This document shows positions 53,540 to 63,855 of a stretch of 64,000 nucleotides of DNA, one piece after another. Where the stretch lies: the NCBI RefSeq assembly GCF_028640845.1, contig NC_080541.1, forward strand, positions 5,268,435 to 5,332,434, in the 5' to 3' direction. A program made the translations under genes and the position numbers. A model generated the notes under the pieces. The model ran no database searches. It was given only the letters and a program-made list of their open reading frames with translations, and had not been told where the DNA came from. Position 1 is the first letter of the stretch; the number at the start of each line of letters is the position of its first letter. The stretch is from Ahaetulla prasina. Taxonomy: Eukaryota; Chordata; Lepidosauria; Squamata; Colubridae.

Positions 53540-54785
53540 TTATTTATTTATTTAATTTATATACCGCCCTTCTCTGGAAGGACTCAGGGCGGTTTACAGC
53601 CAGGGTAAAAAGCACAAATCAGAAAAGTTAAAAAACATTTAAAAACTAATTATATTAAAGGCTGAAGGAATTTAAGATTATAATAAAATCCCAATAAAAA
53701 AAACTTCATTAAGCCAGCCCTGCACGATGAAATAGAAAGGTCTTTAGCTCGCGGCGAAAGGTCCGGAGATCAGGAAGTTGACGTATCCTCGGAGGCAGCT
53801 CATTCCAGAGGGCAGGAGCCCCCACAGAGAAGGCTCTCCCCCTGGGGGTCGCCAGTCTACATTGTTTGACCGACGGCACCCTGAGGAGACCCTCTTTTTG
53901 GGAGCGCACGGGTCGATGGGAGGCTATTGGTAGCAGCAGGCAGTCTGGTATATAACCCGGTCCTATGCCATGGAGCGTTTTAAAGGTGATAACCAACACC
54001 TTGAATTGCACCCGGAAGACCACCGGAAGCCAGTGTAGCTTGCGCAGGAGAGATGTTACATTGGAGCCTTGAGTTGCTCCCTCTACTAAACGCGCGGCCA
54101 CATTCTGAACCAGTTGAAACCTCCGGGTGCTCTTCAAGGGGAGCCCCATGTAGAGACCGTTACAGTAGTCCAGGCGGGAAGTGACAAGAGCGTGAATGAC
54201 CATGCATAAAGAATCCCGGTCCAGAAAGGGATGCAACTGGCATATCAGGCGAACCTGATAAAAAGCCCCCCTGGCAACGGCCGTCATATGCTCTTCTAAA
54301 GACAGCCGTGCATCTAGGAGTTCGCCTAGATTGCGAGCCCTCTCTGTGGGTGCCAATGACTCGCCCCCAACAGCCAGCGATGGCGTCAGCTGGCTATACC
54401 GGGACGCCGGCATCCATAGCCACTCAGTCTTGGAAGGGTTGAGTCGAAGCCTGTTTCTTCCCATCCAGACCCACATGGCCTCCAGACACCGGGACATCAC
54501 TTCCACGGCATCGTTGGGACGGTTTGAGGTGGAAATGTACAGCTGAGTATCGTCAGCGTACAGATGGCATCGCACCCCAAAACCACGGATGATCTCACCC
54601 AGCGGCTTCATATAGATGTTGAACAGAAGAGGCGAGAGAACCGACCCCTGTGGCACCCCACATATGAGGCGCCTCGCGGCCGATCTCTGCCCTCCTGCCA
54701 ACACCGTCTGCGACCGGTCAGAAAGATAGGAGGAGAACCACTGATAAACGGTGCCCCCCACTCCTAACTCCTCCAACTGGCGCAT
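53540..54785 (-). pseudogene. L2-clade LINE with reverse transcriptase fragment (YADD intact)
   Basis: The minus strand reads without interruption from about 54785 to 53709: FSSYLSDRSQTVLAGGQRS, CGVPQGSVLSPLLFNIYMKP, RCHLYADDTQLYISTSNRPN, NRLRLNPSKTEWLWM, DYCNGLYMGLPLKSTRRFQL and the C-terminal RRELKTFLFHRAGLA. The catalytic YADD is kept and the frame is open, so this is the youngest L2 copy here, but the first RT motifs and the endonuclease are missing (5' truncated). Its 5' end abuts an oppositely oriented LINE 3' end (54786-54945). Confidence 0.9.
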
Positions 54786-54945
54786 TAAGTGTTGTACCTT
54801 ATGATTCATGAGGAATGTATCTTTTCCGTTATGTCCACTGAGAGTGTATGCACCAAAGACAAATTCCTTGTGTGTCCAATCACACTTGGCCAATAAAAAA
54901 ATCTATTCTGTTCTATTCTATTCTATTCTATTCTAATTGCAAGAG
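54786..54945 (+). mobile_element. LINE 3' end with (ATTCT)n tail
   Basis: GTACCTTATGATTCATGAGG, GACAAATTCCTTGTGTGTCC, CACTTGGCCAATAAAAAAAT, then ATTCTATTCTATTCT. The AATAAA acts as the LINE's terminal signal. Confidence 0.9.
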
Positions 54946-55365
54946 GGATGTTGGAGTCCCAATGCACAATCATTTAAATATGAGCCAACAGTGTGCAGCT
55001 GCAGCTTAAAAAGCCAATGCAATCCTAGATTGCATTTACAGAGGGATGGAATCAACATCATGTGTTGATACCCTTTTATAATGTTTTGGTAAGACCACAA
55101 CTAGAATACCGCATCCAGTTTTGGTCGCCACAATGTAAAAAAGTTGCTGAGACTCTAGAAAGAGTGCAGAGAAGAGCAACAAAGATGATTAGGGGACTGG
55201 AAGCTAAAACATATGATGAACGGTTGCAGGAATTGGGCTTGGCTAGTCTAATGAAGAGAAGGACTAGGGGAGACAGGATAGCATCTTCCAATATTTGAGG
55301 GGCTGCCACAAAGAAGAGGGAGTCAAGCTATTTTACAAAGGCCAGACAAGGAATAATGGATGGAA
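54946..55365 (+). mobile_element. CR1 LINE ORF2 3' region, sense
   Basis: GGTAAGACCACAACTAGAAT, GAGTGCAGAGAAGAGCAACA, GGGGCTGCCACAAAGAAGAG. The translation is YNVLVRPQLEYRIQFWSPQC, typical of CR1. Ends abruptly at the next LINE 3' end (55366-55446). Confidence 0.85.
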
Positions 55366-55446
55366 ATGCACCAAGACAAATTCCTTGTGTGTCCAATCAC
55401 ATTTGGCCAATAAAAAAATTGTATTGTATTGTATTCTATTCTAGAC
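55366..55446 (+). mobile_element. LINE 3' end with ATTGT/ATTCT tail
   Basis: GCACCAAGACAAATTCCTTG ... ATTTGGCCAATAAAAAAATT, then GTATTGTATTGTATTCTATTCTA. Same family as 54786. Confidence 0.85.
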
Positions 55447-56105
55447 AAGGATTGAAAAAAATAGCTCTCACCACCACGTTTGGTGAACCAGGTCAGGATG
55501 AAAATAGAGATTCCAGTTCACCTTAACACACACACACCCCAGTCCCGAGGGCTCAACTTGTGTATTTGAACGCAAAAGGGAAATATTGCTTGTCTGAGCG
55601 GTATGCAATGCAATTAAGCCATATTGTTTTAATCTCCATGGCAAAATGGGGGAGAGCAGGTGGCCTCTATAAAATTTGCACTCCATAAAGTTTGCACTCG
55701 GGCAAAAAAAAAACAAAAAAACCCCCCCTTGCTTTGCAATGACAGGTCGAGTGAGAACCGTTGCTTTGCAAGTCACCTGCCGTTTTGAGTTATACCTTCA
55801 TGCAGGAAGGTAAGCAGCAAACTTGCCAGTCGGCCAACCTGGTGAGGGAGGGTTGGAGTTTCCATGTTTGTTCAAGCTGGCCTTTTTTAGCCATAATTGT
55901 ATAGTTACGGGCTTCCTTGCTTGGTTTGAAACCGTTTTTCTCCCTCTGTTAAATAACAAGTTGAAGATTTAGAGAGGAGAAATCCTTTGGCTAGTCAGGT
56001 GTCAGGCCTCAGGTGCTTTTAATCACCAAAGGGCAGCCTTGAAAATGAAGAAGCTTCAGCGCTGGCCACATCTGGGCAGCTGTGCTCTGTTTGGATTAGA
56101 GAGAA
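55447..56105. other. Unique-looking intronic sequence
   Basis: A short (CA)n near 55530. No exon or family recognised. Confidence 0.4.
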
Positions 56106-56121
56106 TAGAATAACAGAGTTG

Positions 56122-56192
56122 GAAGGAAGGAAGGAAGGAAGGAAGGAAGGAAGGAAGGAAGGAAGGAAGGAAGGAAGGAAGGAAGGAAGGAA
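56122..56192 (+). repeat. (GGAA)n microsatellite at a CR1 scrap
   Basis: ATAACAGAGTTGGAAGG (CR1 word) expands into GGAA tetramers. Confidence 0.95.
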
Positions 56193-56417
56193 AAGAAATC
56201 CTAGGACAGAAGCATTTTTATTTATTTAAAGGTATTGGCCATCCAAATCCAGTGGACTCTGGTTTTTAATATCACAATAATCTTTTCAAGCATATGTGTG
56301 TTTTTGCTCCCCCAAAACTTCTAAGTGGCGTGATTGCCACCAAATATAAACCTCAGCTGGTGTTTATCTTCACTAAAGCAAAAATATGCAATATATTTCT
56401 TTCTAACTCTCTCTCTC

Positions 56418-56447
56418 TGTCCATCCATCCGTCTGTCCGTCCGTCCG

Positions 56448-56512
<65 letters not shown>

Positions 56513-56537
56513 ATCTATATCTATATCTACCTATCTT

Positions 56538-56606
<69 letters not shown>

Positions 56607-56649
56607 TTATCTATCTATCATCTATCTATCTATCTATCATCTATCTATC

Positions 56650-56684
<35 letters not shown>

Positions 56685-56728
56685 ATCTATCTATCTATCT
56701 ATCTATCATCTATCTATATCTATATCTA

Positions 56729-56781
<53 letters not shown>

Positions 56782-56808
56782 CTATCTATTTATCTATGTA
56801 TCTATTTA

Positions 56809-56841
<33 letters not shown>

Positions 56842-56969
56842 GTCTGTCTGTCTGTCTATTTATATATCTGTCTGTCTATCTATCTATCTCTATCTATCTA
56901 TCTATCTATTTATCTATCTACTATGTATCTACTATGTACCTATTATCTATCTATCTATATCTATATCTA

Positions 56970-57002
<33 letters not shown>

Positions 57003-57019
57003 CTATCTATTTATCTATG

Positions 57020-57077
<58 letters not shown>

Positions 57078-57182
57078 CTATGTATCTACTATGTACCTAT
57101 TATCTATCTATCTATATCTATATCTATATCTATCTATCTATCTATCTATCTATCTCTATCTATTTATCTACGTATCTATTTA

Positions 57183-57277
<95 letters not shown>

Positions 57278-57312
57278 TTATATATCTGTCTGTCTATCTA
57301 TCTATCTATCTA

Positions 57313-57353
<41 letters not shown>

Positions 57354-57405
57354 TTATATATCTGTCTGTCTATCTATCTATCTCTATCTATCTATCTACT
57401 ATCTA
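56418..57405 (-). repeat. ~1-kb Bkm-like (GATA)n/(GACA)n tract
   Basis: The plus strand is TATC with TGTC blocks (56841-56860, 57233-57277, 57313-57350), i.e. GATA/GACA on the minus strand. Longer modules (ATGTATCTACTATGTACCTA) recur at 56930 and 57077, so units of about 150 bp were duplicated. Ile/Tyr/Leu/Ser open frames are artefacts. Confidence 0.97.
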
Positions 57406-58130
57406 AAGTGAGGACAAAATGGCTTCGTCGATTAGTGAAAATCTGAACATCAGTAAATTCAAAAAGAGGCTCAAATATGTATTTTGGAGATGTAGCAAAA
57501 GAATAAGAACATTTTCTGCATTTTTTTTTTTAAATGTATGATAGTGCTAGGAGGGCTGGAATATTTTCCTACCAGCATTTAGACAACATGATTAACCGGT
57601 TCAATTAAATCTGATTCATTTTAAATGTGTTTAGTGTTTGTGCGCGCGTGTGTTTATGGGGCTGAATATATTCTGCAAAACCAGCCCTTTTCATCTCCTT
57701 TATTGTTTGCTGTATTCTGCAAATCCGGAGAAGTAGACAAATTCAGGAGCCACGTTCAATGCGTGGAGAAATGCAGTCAAATAAAGCAAACTTTTCTGCT
57801 AAGTTTTCTTCCCTTAAAGATCGTGGGGGGTTTCTTGTGGTTTCAAAAAAATACAAGGGGAAAAAAAAGAACAATTAAAGTGGGCAGCCAGACTTAACTA
57901 GAGAGAAACTCTGGCACAGTTCACCAAGCCTCTTTTAAAACACGTTTTTTCTTGTATTTATTGGTTTTATGAACAAACTTTTACGATTTTATTCCAGTTT
58001 GCGGTGCTATAAATTGCCTAGATTTGGTAAGGGTAGCAAGCATGTATATCTAGGTAATAAAATAAAATAAAAATAAGCAGGGGGGGGAGAGAACATGGAT
58101 AAGATAAGCATGAAGAATAGAAGCATAGAA
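57406..58130. other. Unique-looking intronic sequence
   Basis: 57620-57900 is open on the plus strand but has no splice sites in frame or recognisable protein; not called as coding. Confidence 0.35.
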
Positions 58131-58390
58131 GGCCTCTGTGGCTCAGACTGCTAATGCAGTCTGTTATTAACACAGCTGCCTGCAATTACTGCAGGTTCTA
58201 GTCCCACCAGGCCCAAGGTTGACTCAGCCTTCCATCCTTTATAAGGTAGGTAAAATGAGGACCCAGACTGTTGGGGGCAATAAGTTGACTTTGTATATAA
58301 TATACAAATGGATGAAGACTATTGCTTGACATAGTGTAAGCCGCCCTGAGTCTTCGGAGAAGGGCGGGATATAAATGCAAATAAAAAAAA
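58131..58390 (+). mobile_element. tRNA-derived SINE with L2-like 3' tail
   Basis: GGCCTCTGTGGCTCAGACTG head; AAGCCGCCCTGAGTCTTCGG tail and ATAAATGCAAATAAAAAA. Confidence 0.9.
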
Positions 58391-58521
58391 GAAAGAAAGA
58401 AAATAATGCTTGTTTAACTGGCACGTTTGATATACTCTGCATATAGATTGGTGTGTCTGAATTACCATAAAGGCATCAAAATCTTCCTTGAACTTGAAGA
58501 TAATCAATGGAGTGTCCAGAC

Positions 58522-58681
58522 CAGGGGTCTGCAAACTTGGCTCTTTTAAGACTTGTGGACTTCAACTCCCAGAGTTGCTCAGCCAGCAAAGTTCTAGGAA
58601 GTTCCTCAGCCAGCAAAGCTCTGAGGAACTCTGGGAGTTGACGTCCACAAGTCTTAAAAGAGCCAAGTTTGCAGACCCCTG
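58522..58681. mobile_element. Palindromic hAT-type MITE, 160 bp
   Basis: CAGGGGTCTGCAAACTTGG ... CCAAGTTTGCAGACCCCTG. Flanks GTCCAGAC and GTCTTGAC match at 6 of 8. Confidence 0.85.
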
Positions 58682-58938
58682 GTCTTGACGGAAAGGATAA
58701 AGCGTAGGACAGCTTTGAATTCTGTCATCAAAATTCCCCTTCATTTTTTGTATGTGTGACACCAAAATGGGCAGATCTTCAGGAGTAACCACAATGACTC
58801 TTATTTTTTTTACTTTTGGGTCAACAAAACAGGGACTGCAGAAGGTCCTAGCATCAGAACGTTGTTGCTCTATCAAGGGTTGGACTTGAGAATAAACTCC
58901 ATTGTCGATGGAAGTTAATATTTGCAATTCAGTGTCAA

Positions 58939-59235
58939 TTTTTTTTTTAATTTGAATTTATATCCCGCCCTTCTCCGAAGACTCAGGGCAGCTTACATTG
59001 TGTTAAGCAATAGTCTCATCCATTTGTATATTATATACAAAGTCAACTTATTGCCTCCAATAATCTGGGTCCTCATTTTACCTACCTTATAAAGGATGGA
59101 AGGCTGAGTCAACCTTGGGCCTGGTGGGACTTGAACTTGCAGTAATTGCAAGCAGTTGTGTTAATAAGAGACTGCATTAGTCTGTTGAGCCACTAGAATT
59201 ACAGACTGCATTAGTCTGTTGAGCCACCAGAATTG
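58939..59235 (-). mobile_element. tRNA-derived SINE with L2-like tail, duplicated head
   Basis: CCCGCCCTTCTCCGAAGACT tail side; AGACTGCATTAGTCTGTTGA occurs twice at the head (59168 and 59203). Confidence 0.9.
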
Positions 59236-59241
59236 AGGGGC

Positions 59242-60050
59242 TGTTGTGGTCCACCGGTGGCCAGCAGAGTTGGCAGCAGAGTCAGACAGTGAGTAGGGTG
59301 GGGAGGAACTTGGGCCAGCCCTGGGGGCTGAGGAAAGCTCGGACAAAGGCTCTGCGTTGGAGGCAAAGAGGGAGTTTGACAGCAGCGAGGCAGAGGAACA
59401 GCTGGAGCCCGTTTCCAGTGTGAGCATGTGCAGAGGTGCCAGTAGACAAGAACAACTCAGAAAGCAGGGTCGACTTGGGAGTAAAGCCACACCTTGGAGG
59501 GGATTGGCCCCTCCCATAGGAAACAAAAGCAGAGCGAACGGGGAGGTTTTTTTTTTGCAGGAAACAATTTGTTCGTTCCGTGACTCTGAGAGACTCTGTG
59601 CCAAGTTTTGCCTTGTCCTGCGTTTGGAAACAAGTTACGTGGCAGCCTTCCAAGCGAGATAAGGTGTGTTGATAAATATTCCTCTGAAAGACTGTTTGGA
59701 CTGTTTGAAAGACAGTTTGGACTGTCTGGTGGCTCAGACTGGTAAGACAGTCTGTTAGTAACAGCAGCTGCTTGCAATTACTGCAGGTTCAAGCCCCACC
59801 AGGCCCAAGGTTGACTCAGCCTTCCATCCTTTATAAGGTAGGTAAAATGAGGACCCAGATTGTTGGGGGCAATAAGTTGACTTTGTATATAATATACAAA
59901 TGGATGAAGACTATTGCTTGACATAGTGTAAGCCGCCCTGAGTCTTTGGAGAAGGGTGGGATATAAATGCAAATAAAATAAATAAAATAAAATAAATAAA
60001 ACTGACCAAGACTGTGCTTCCTGCTTTTTCAGGGAGCGTTTTAAGGGAGC
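59242..60050 (+). mobile_element. LTR, family E, split by a SINE
   Basis: TGTTGTGGTCCACCGGTGGC start, GATTGGCCCCTCCCATAGGA. The LTR text stops near 59720 and appears to resume at about 60001 (ACTGACCAAGACTGTGCTTC). The SINE at 59722-60000 lies between. Confidence 0.6.
59722..60000 (+). mobile_element. tRNA-derived SINE with L2-like 3' tail
   Basis: GTCTGGTGGCTCAGACTGGT head, TGCAATTACTGCAGGTTCAA box, AAGCCGCCCTGAGTCTTTGG tail and AATAAAATAAATAAA. Confidence 0.9.
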
Positions 60051-60620
60051 CAGGTGCTTTCTGAGCTTGGTGGTTTCTATGCAGGAGTTTCATGACCCAA
60101 CTAGGGAACATCATCAGTGCTAGAAGGGAGTTTGTGAAGAGGAGGAGGAGGATTGTGGGGTTCCTGATCAATTCTGAGCTTGGTTGTTTTCTTGGAGACC
60201 TTTCCAGTGGTGGGATTCAAGTAATTTAACAACCGGTTCTCTGCCCTAATGATTTCTTCCAACAACCAGTTTGCCAAACTGCTCACCAAGTTAACAAGCA
60301 GTTCTCCCGAAGTGGTGCGAACTGTCTGAATCCCACCAGTGGACCGTTCATTACCCAACTAGATAGCATCGTCAATATGAGAAGGAAGAGGAGTTTGTGA
60401 ATGGAGGTGAGGGAGAAAAAGAGTGAGAGTAGGAGGAATGGAGGATTGTGGGGGTCATTGATGAACCGAGCTTGGTTGTTTTCTTGTAGACCTTTCATTA
60501 CCCACAGCAACATCAGTGTGAGAAGGCAGTGGGGTTTGCTCTTGGTTGATATGCCATCCCTTCTTGCCCTGATGATGTTACCTAGTTGTGTAACAAAACA
60601 TCTTCAAGCTCAGAGATCAC
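60051..60620. mobile_element. Hammerhead-like units, mixed strands, one hit by a MITE
   Basis: Minus-strand units near 60079-60122, 60190-60375 (split by the MITE at 60205-60341) and 60485-60520. A plus-strand unit near 60557-60600 (CTGATGATGTTACCTAGTTG, box AAAACATC). Confidence 0.6.
60205..60341 (+). mobile_element. hAT-like MITE inside a hammerhead-like core
   Basis: CAGTGGTGGGATTCAA ... TGAATCCCACCAGTG. Flanks GACCTTTC (60197-60204) and GACCGTTC (60342-60349), 7 of 8. The duplicated bases are the reverse of the GAAACGTC-type box. Confidence 0.85.
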
Positions 60621-60744
60621 CAACAATCTCTATTATGTTGATTGGAAGCCATACTAAACTCTAGGAAATCCATTTCAAAATCTGATCGATCTGGGGAGAT
60701 CTAGCTTTCTCCATGTAAAGTTAAAGGTACCCCCCACCACCGTC

Positions 60745-61423
60745 CACTTACTCTAAGGTAAAGGTTCCCCTCATACATATGTGCTAGTCATTCCCGACTC
60801 TAGGGGGCGGTGCTCATCTCCGTTTCAAAGCCGAAGAGCCAGCGCTGTCCGAAGATGTCTCCGTGGTCATGTGGCCGGCATGACTCAACGTCAAAGGCGC
60901 ACGGAACGCTGTTCCCTTCCCACCAAAGGTGGTCCCTATTTTTGCTATTTGCATTTTTTACGTGCTTTCGAACTGCTAGGTTGGCAAAAGCTGGGTCAAG
61001 TAACAGGAGATCACCCTGTTATGCGGTGTAAGGATTCGAACCACTGAACTGCCGACCTTTTGATCGACAAGCTCAGCTCACTTACTCTAAGGTAAAGGTT
61101 CCCCTCATACATATGTGCTAGTCATTCCCGACTCTAGGGGGCGGTGCTCATCTCCGTTTCAAAGCCGAAGAGCCAGCGCTGTCCGAAGATGTCTCCGTGG
61201 TCATGTGGCCGGCATGACTCAACGTCAAAGGCGCACGGAACGCTGTTCCCTTCCCACCAAAGGTGGTCCCTATTTTTGCTACTTGCATTTTTTACGTGCT
61301 TTCGAACTGCTAGGTTGGCAAAAGCTGGGTCAAGTAACAGGAGATCACCCTGTTATGCGGTGTAAGGATTCGAACCACTGAACTGCCGACCTTTTGATCG
61401 ACAAGCTCAGCTCACTTACTCTA
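60745..61423 (-). mobile_element. Two tandem Sauria-type SINEs, 334-bp period, with three TSD copies
   Basis: Minus-strand SINE copies occupy 60756-61078 and 61090-61412 (ACCTTT tail at the left, GAATCCTTACACCGC and head at the right). The copies differ at one base (about 60948 versus 61282). CACTTACTCTA occurs at 60745-60755, 61079-61089 and 61413-61423. Confidence 0.95.
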
Positions 61424-62084
61424 GCCTAGGCCTTAAAACATGCCTTCAAAGGTTTTGCTGAGCACTTAAGTCTTTAATGTCTCCATTTATATCAATAGAG
61501 GCTGGAAATTATCCCGTCTAAGTGAATACGGATAGAGTTCATGAAGATGACTCTACTAAGCACATTAGAGACGGTTTGGCTCTATCAAGGTATTTGCTTT
61601 GAAGCTGCCATTAGTGAGTAACAAAGGCCAGAGAAGGGCCAACGGAGAATTAAATTAGAGCTGGACGAGAAGAGTAGCATTTAAAAGGTTCCCAAAATAC
61701 GGTAATTGAATGCTAGCGTCCTTTTGTAATATTAATCACGTCCTTAATAGGACAGTAATGTTGCTTTTGGGTCCCGCGTAATCCCACGATTAAAACCCTC
61801 CGTGGCCGTTGCTGAACGGCATTTTAATTTTTCCTACTTTCTCTGCCTTTTTGTAAAAACAAAAAATGAAGAGCGTGGAAGGGAGATGGTGAAGGATAAG
61901 GAAGAGGGGACCCCTCATTTCAACCCCGAGCTGCAAATATTCTGCTTTTTTGGAGCCATTTTGAAAAGGTGATTCGGCTGTGTTCGCCTTCCAGAGTTTC
62001 ACTTGATATGCGGCATTAATGTTCCTCCAGACCAAATGATGAGAACGTTTTCTTCACCCATCCCCACGAAGGAGACTTCAGACA
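61424..62084. other. Unique-looking intronic sequence
   Basis: No repeat recognised. AT-rich with TAATATTAATCACGTCC near 61728. Confidence 0.4.
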
Positions 62085-62144
62085 AAGGGCCGTCCAATCT
62101 ATTCTTTGAAAGCTCCAGTGTTGGAGCATCCACAATGTCTAGAC

Positions 62145-62566
62145 CAGTGGTTCTCAACCTTTATAGTGCTGCGACTCCTTTAATACAATTCCCCACGATG
62201 TGGCGACCCCAACCGTAAAATTATTTTTGTTTTGAATTTATCGTGCCTGAAGCCATATTGGCTAGCGATCTGAACTGCTTGCGATTGCCTTGAGGACGGA
62301 GGCATTAAAGCGGAGACTCCTCCCCTATTGAGTTTATCGCGCCTGAAGCCAGATCAGGCTAGCGATTGGGAGTGATTGCAGCTGGCTTGAGAGGGAGACA
62401 TCAGAGCAAAGATTTCTCTCTTTTTTAATCCATTGCGCCTGAAGTCGAATTCGCGATTCTTCGACTCGCAAGTATACTTCCCATATTTCCGATGGTCTTA
62501 GGCGACCCCTGGCAAATCGTCATTCGACCCCCAACGGGGTCCCGACCCACAGGTTGAGAACCGCTG
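62145..62566 (-). mobile_element. hAT-like MITE (CAGTGGTTCTCAA ends), 422 bp
   Basis: CAGTGGTTCTCAACC ... GGTTGAGAACCGCTG. Flanks GTCTAGAC (62137-62144) and GTCTAGAG (62567-62574), 7 of 8. A reversed relative of 22766-23237. Confidence 0.9.
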
Positions 62567-62720
62567 GTCTAGAGGGAGGCCGTTCCACTTGTTAATTGTC
62601 CTCACTGATAGACAACTTCTCCTTAGTCCTAGATTGGATCTAGAATTATAGACTGACAGAGTTGGAAGGGACCTTGGAGGTCTTCTAGTCTGACCCCCTG
62701 CTCAGGCAGGAAATCCTATA

Positions 62721-63137
62721 ACCGTGATTGGACGGAGCCATATCTGTGGGCATACGAGCATTGCCCTAGCTCAGCTCCAGCGCGCATGCGTGCGCCAGCC
62801 AGCTGATTTTTGGGCCTTCCGGGTCCACTGGAAGTAGGGAAACAGGCCATTTCCGGCCTCCGGAGAGCCTCTAAGGGTGGTGGGGGAGGCCGTTTTCTTC
62901 CACCCCAAGCTCCAAGAAACCCTCCGGAGCCTGGGGAGGGTGAAAAACAGGCCTACCGGTAACCTTTTTGCCATCGCTTGCCATAAGCGGGGGGGAGTGC
63001 AGGGGAATTGCGTGTGCATGCGCGGGAGGGAGGGGCATGAGGGGCATTGAATTATGGGTGTGGGCACACGCATGTGCAACTCCCCCACACTCCCCCCGCT
63101 TTTGGCACACGACGGAAAAAAAGGTTAGCCATCACTG
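62721..63137 (+). mobile_element. TIR-type MITE (probable), GC-rich
   Basis: The right end AAAAGGTTAGCCATCACTG mirrors the left end CAAGGATGGCTAACCTTTT of the fragment at 46425-46520. Purine- and GC-rich interior. Left end here is degraded. Confidence 0.5.
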
Positions 63138-63515
63138 ATCTATACCATTTCAGACAAGTGGCTGTCCAATCTCATCTTTAAAACTTCCAGTGTCGGAGCA
63201 GCCACAACTTCTGGAGTCAAATAAATACAAATACGATAAATAAATAAAAAGTTGTTCCCCTGATTAATTGTTCTGACTGTCAAGAAATGTCTCCTTAGTT
63301 CCAAGTTGCTTCTCTCCTTGATTAGTTTCCACCCATTGCTTCTTGTCCTGTCTTCAGGTGCTTTGGAAGATAGTTTGACTCCCTCTTCTTTGTGGCAACC
63401 CCTGAGATATTGGAAGGCTGCATCATGTCTCCCCTGGTCCTTCTTTCCATTAAACTAGACCAACCCAGTTCCTGCAACCGTTCTTCATATGTCTTAGCTT
63501 TAGAGCTTCATATTG

Positions 63516-63819
63516 CTTTAACAAAGAGGTCAGTTTGATTAAATCGTGCTCCTCAAAAGCACCTTTAACAAACAAGATGCAAACCATGGTCTAGAGTTCA
63601 AAATGCAGCACTCAAGGAGAGTAGGATGGGCCACAGACCTTAAACATCATCAAGTAAAGAACCATAATATGGTTGGGGAGGTTATCTTGATGGATTTACT
63701 GGACATGGCGTAAGTGGAATGACGGATGGATATTTATAGCCGTGTCCAGGTGATAGGTTGTGTCACTGTCATTGTAATACCTGAGAAGATACGTTGGCAA
63801 GGAGAAATTGCCCCACATC

Positions 63820-63855
<36 letters not shown>

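Larger units (their letters stand above)
62085..63515 (-). mobile_element. CR1 LINE 3' end broken by two MITEs
   Basis: Antisense CR1 words at 62098-62144 (AGCTCCAGTGTTGGAGCATC), 62567-62720 (GGAAGGGACCTTGGAGGTCT) and 63138-63515 (ACTTCCAGTGTCGGAGCAGC ... CCTGCAACCGTTCTTCATAT). The 62567-62720 part also holds a second CR1 start, so two overlapping copies are likely. Confidence 0.8.

Noticed and set aside
53709..54893. 394-codon host gene
   Set aside because: L2 LINE reverse transcriptase fragment whose first ~40 codons come from an adjacent unrelated LINE end.
56294..57446. 370-codon open frames rich in Ile, Tyr, Leu and Ser
   Set aside because: Translation of (TATC)n; all three frames are equally open.
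57625..57897. Host exon (90 codons)
   Set aside because: No in-frame acceptor or donor and no recognisable domain.
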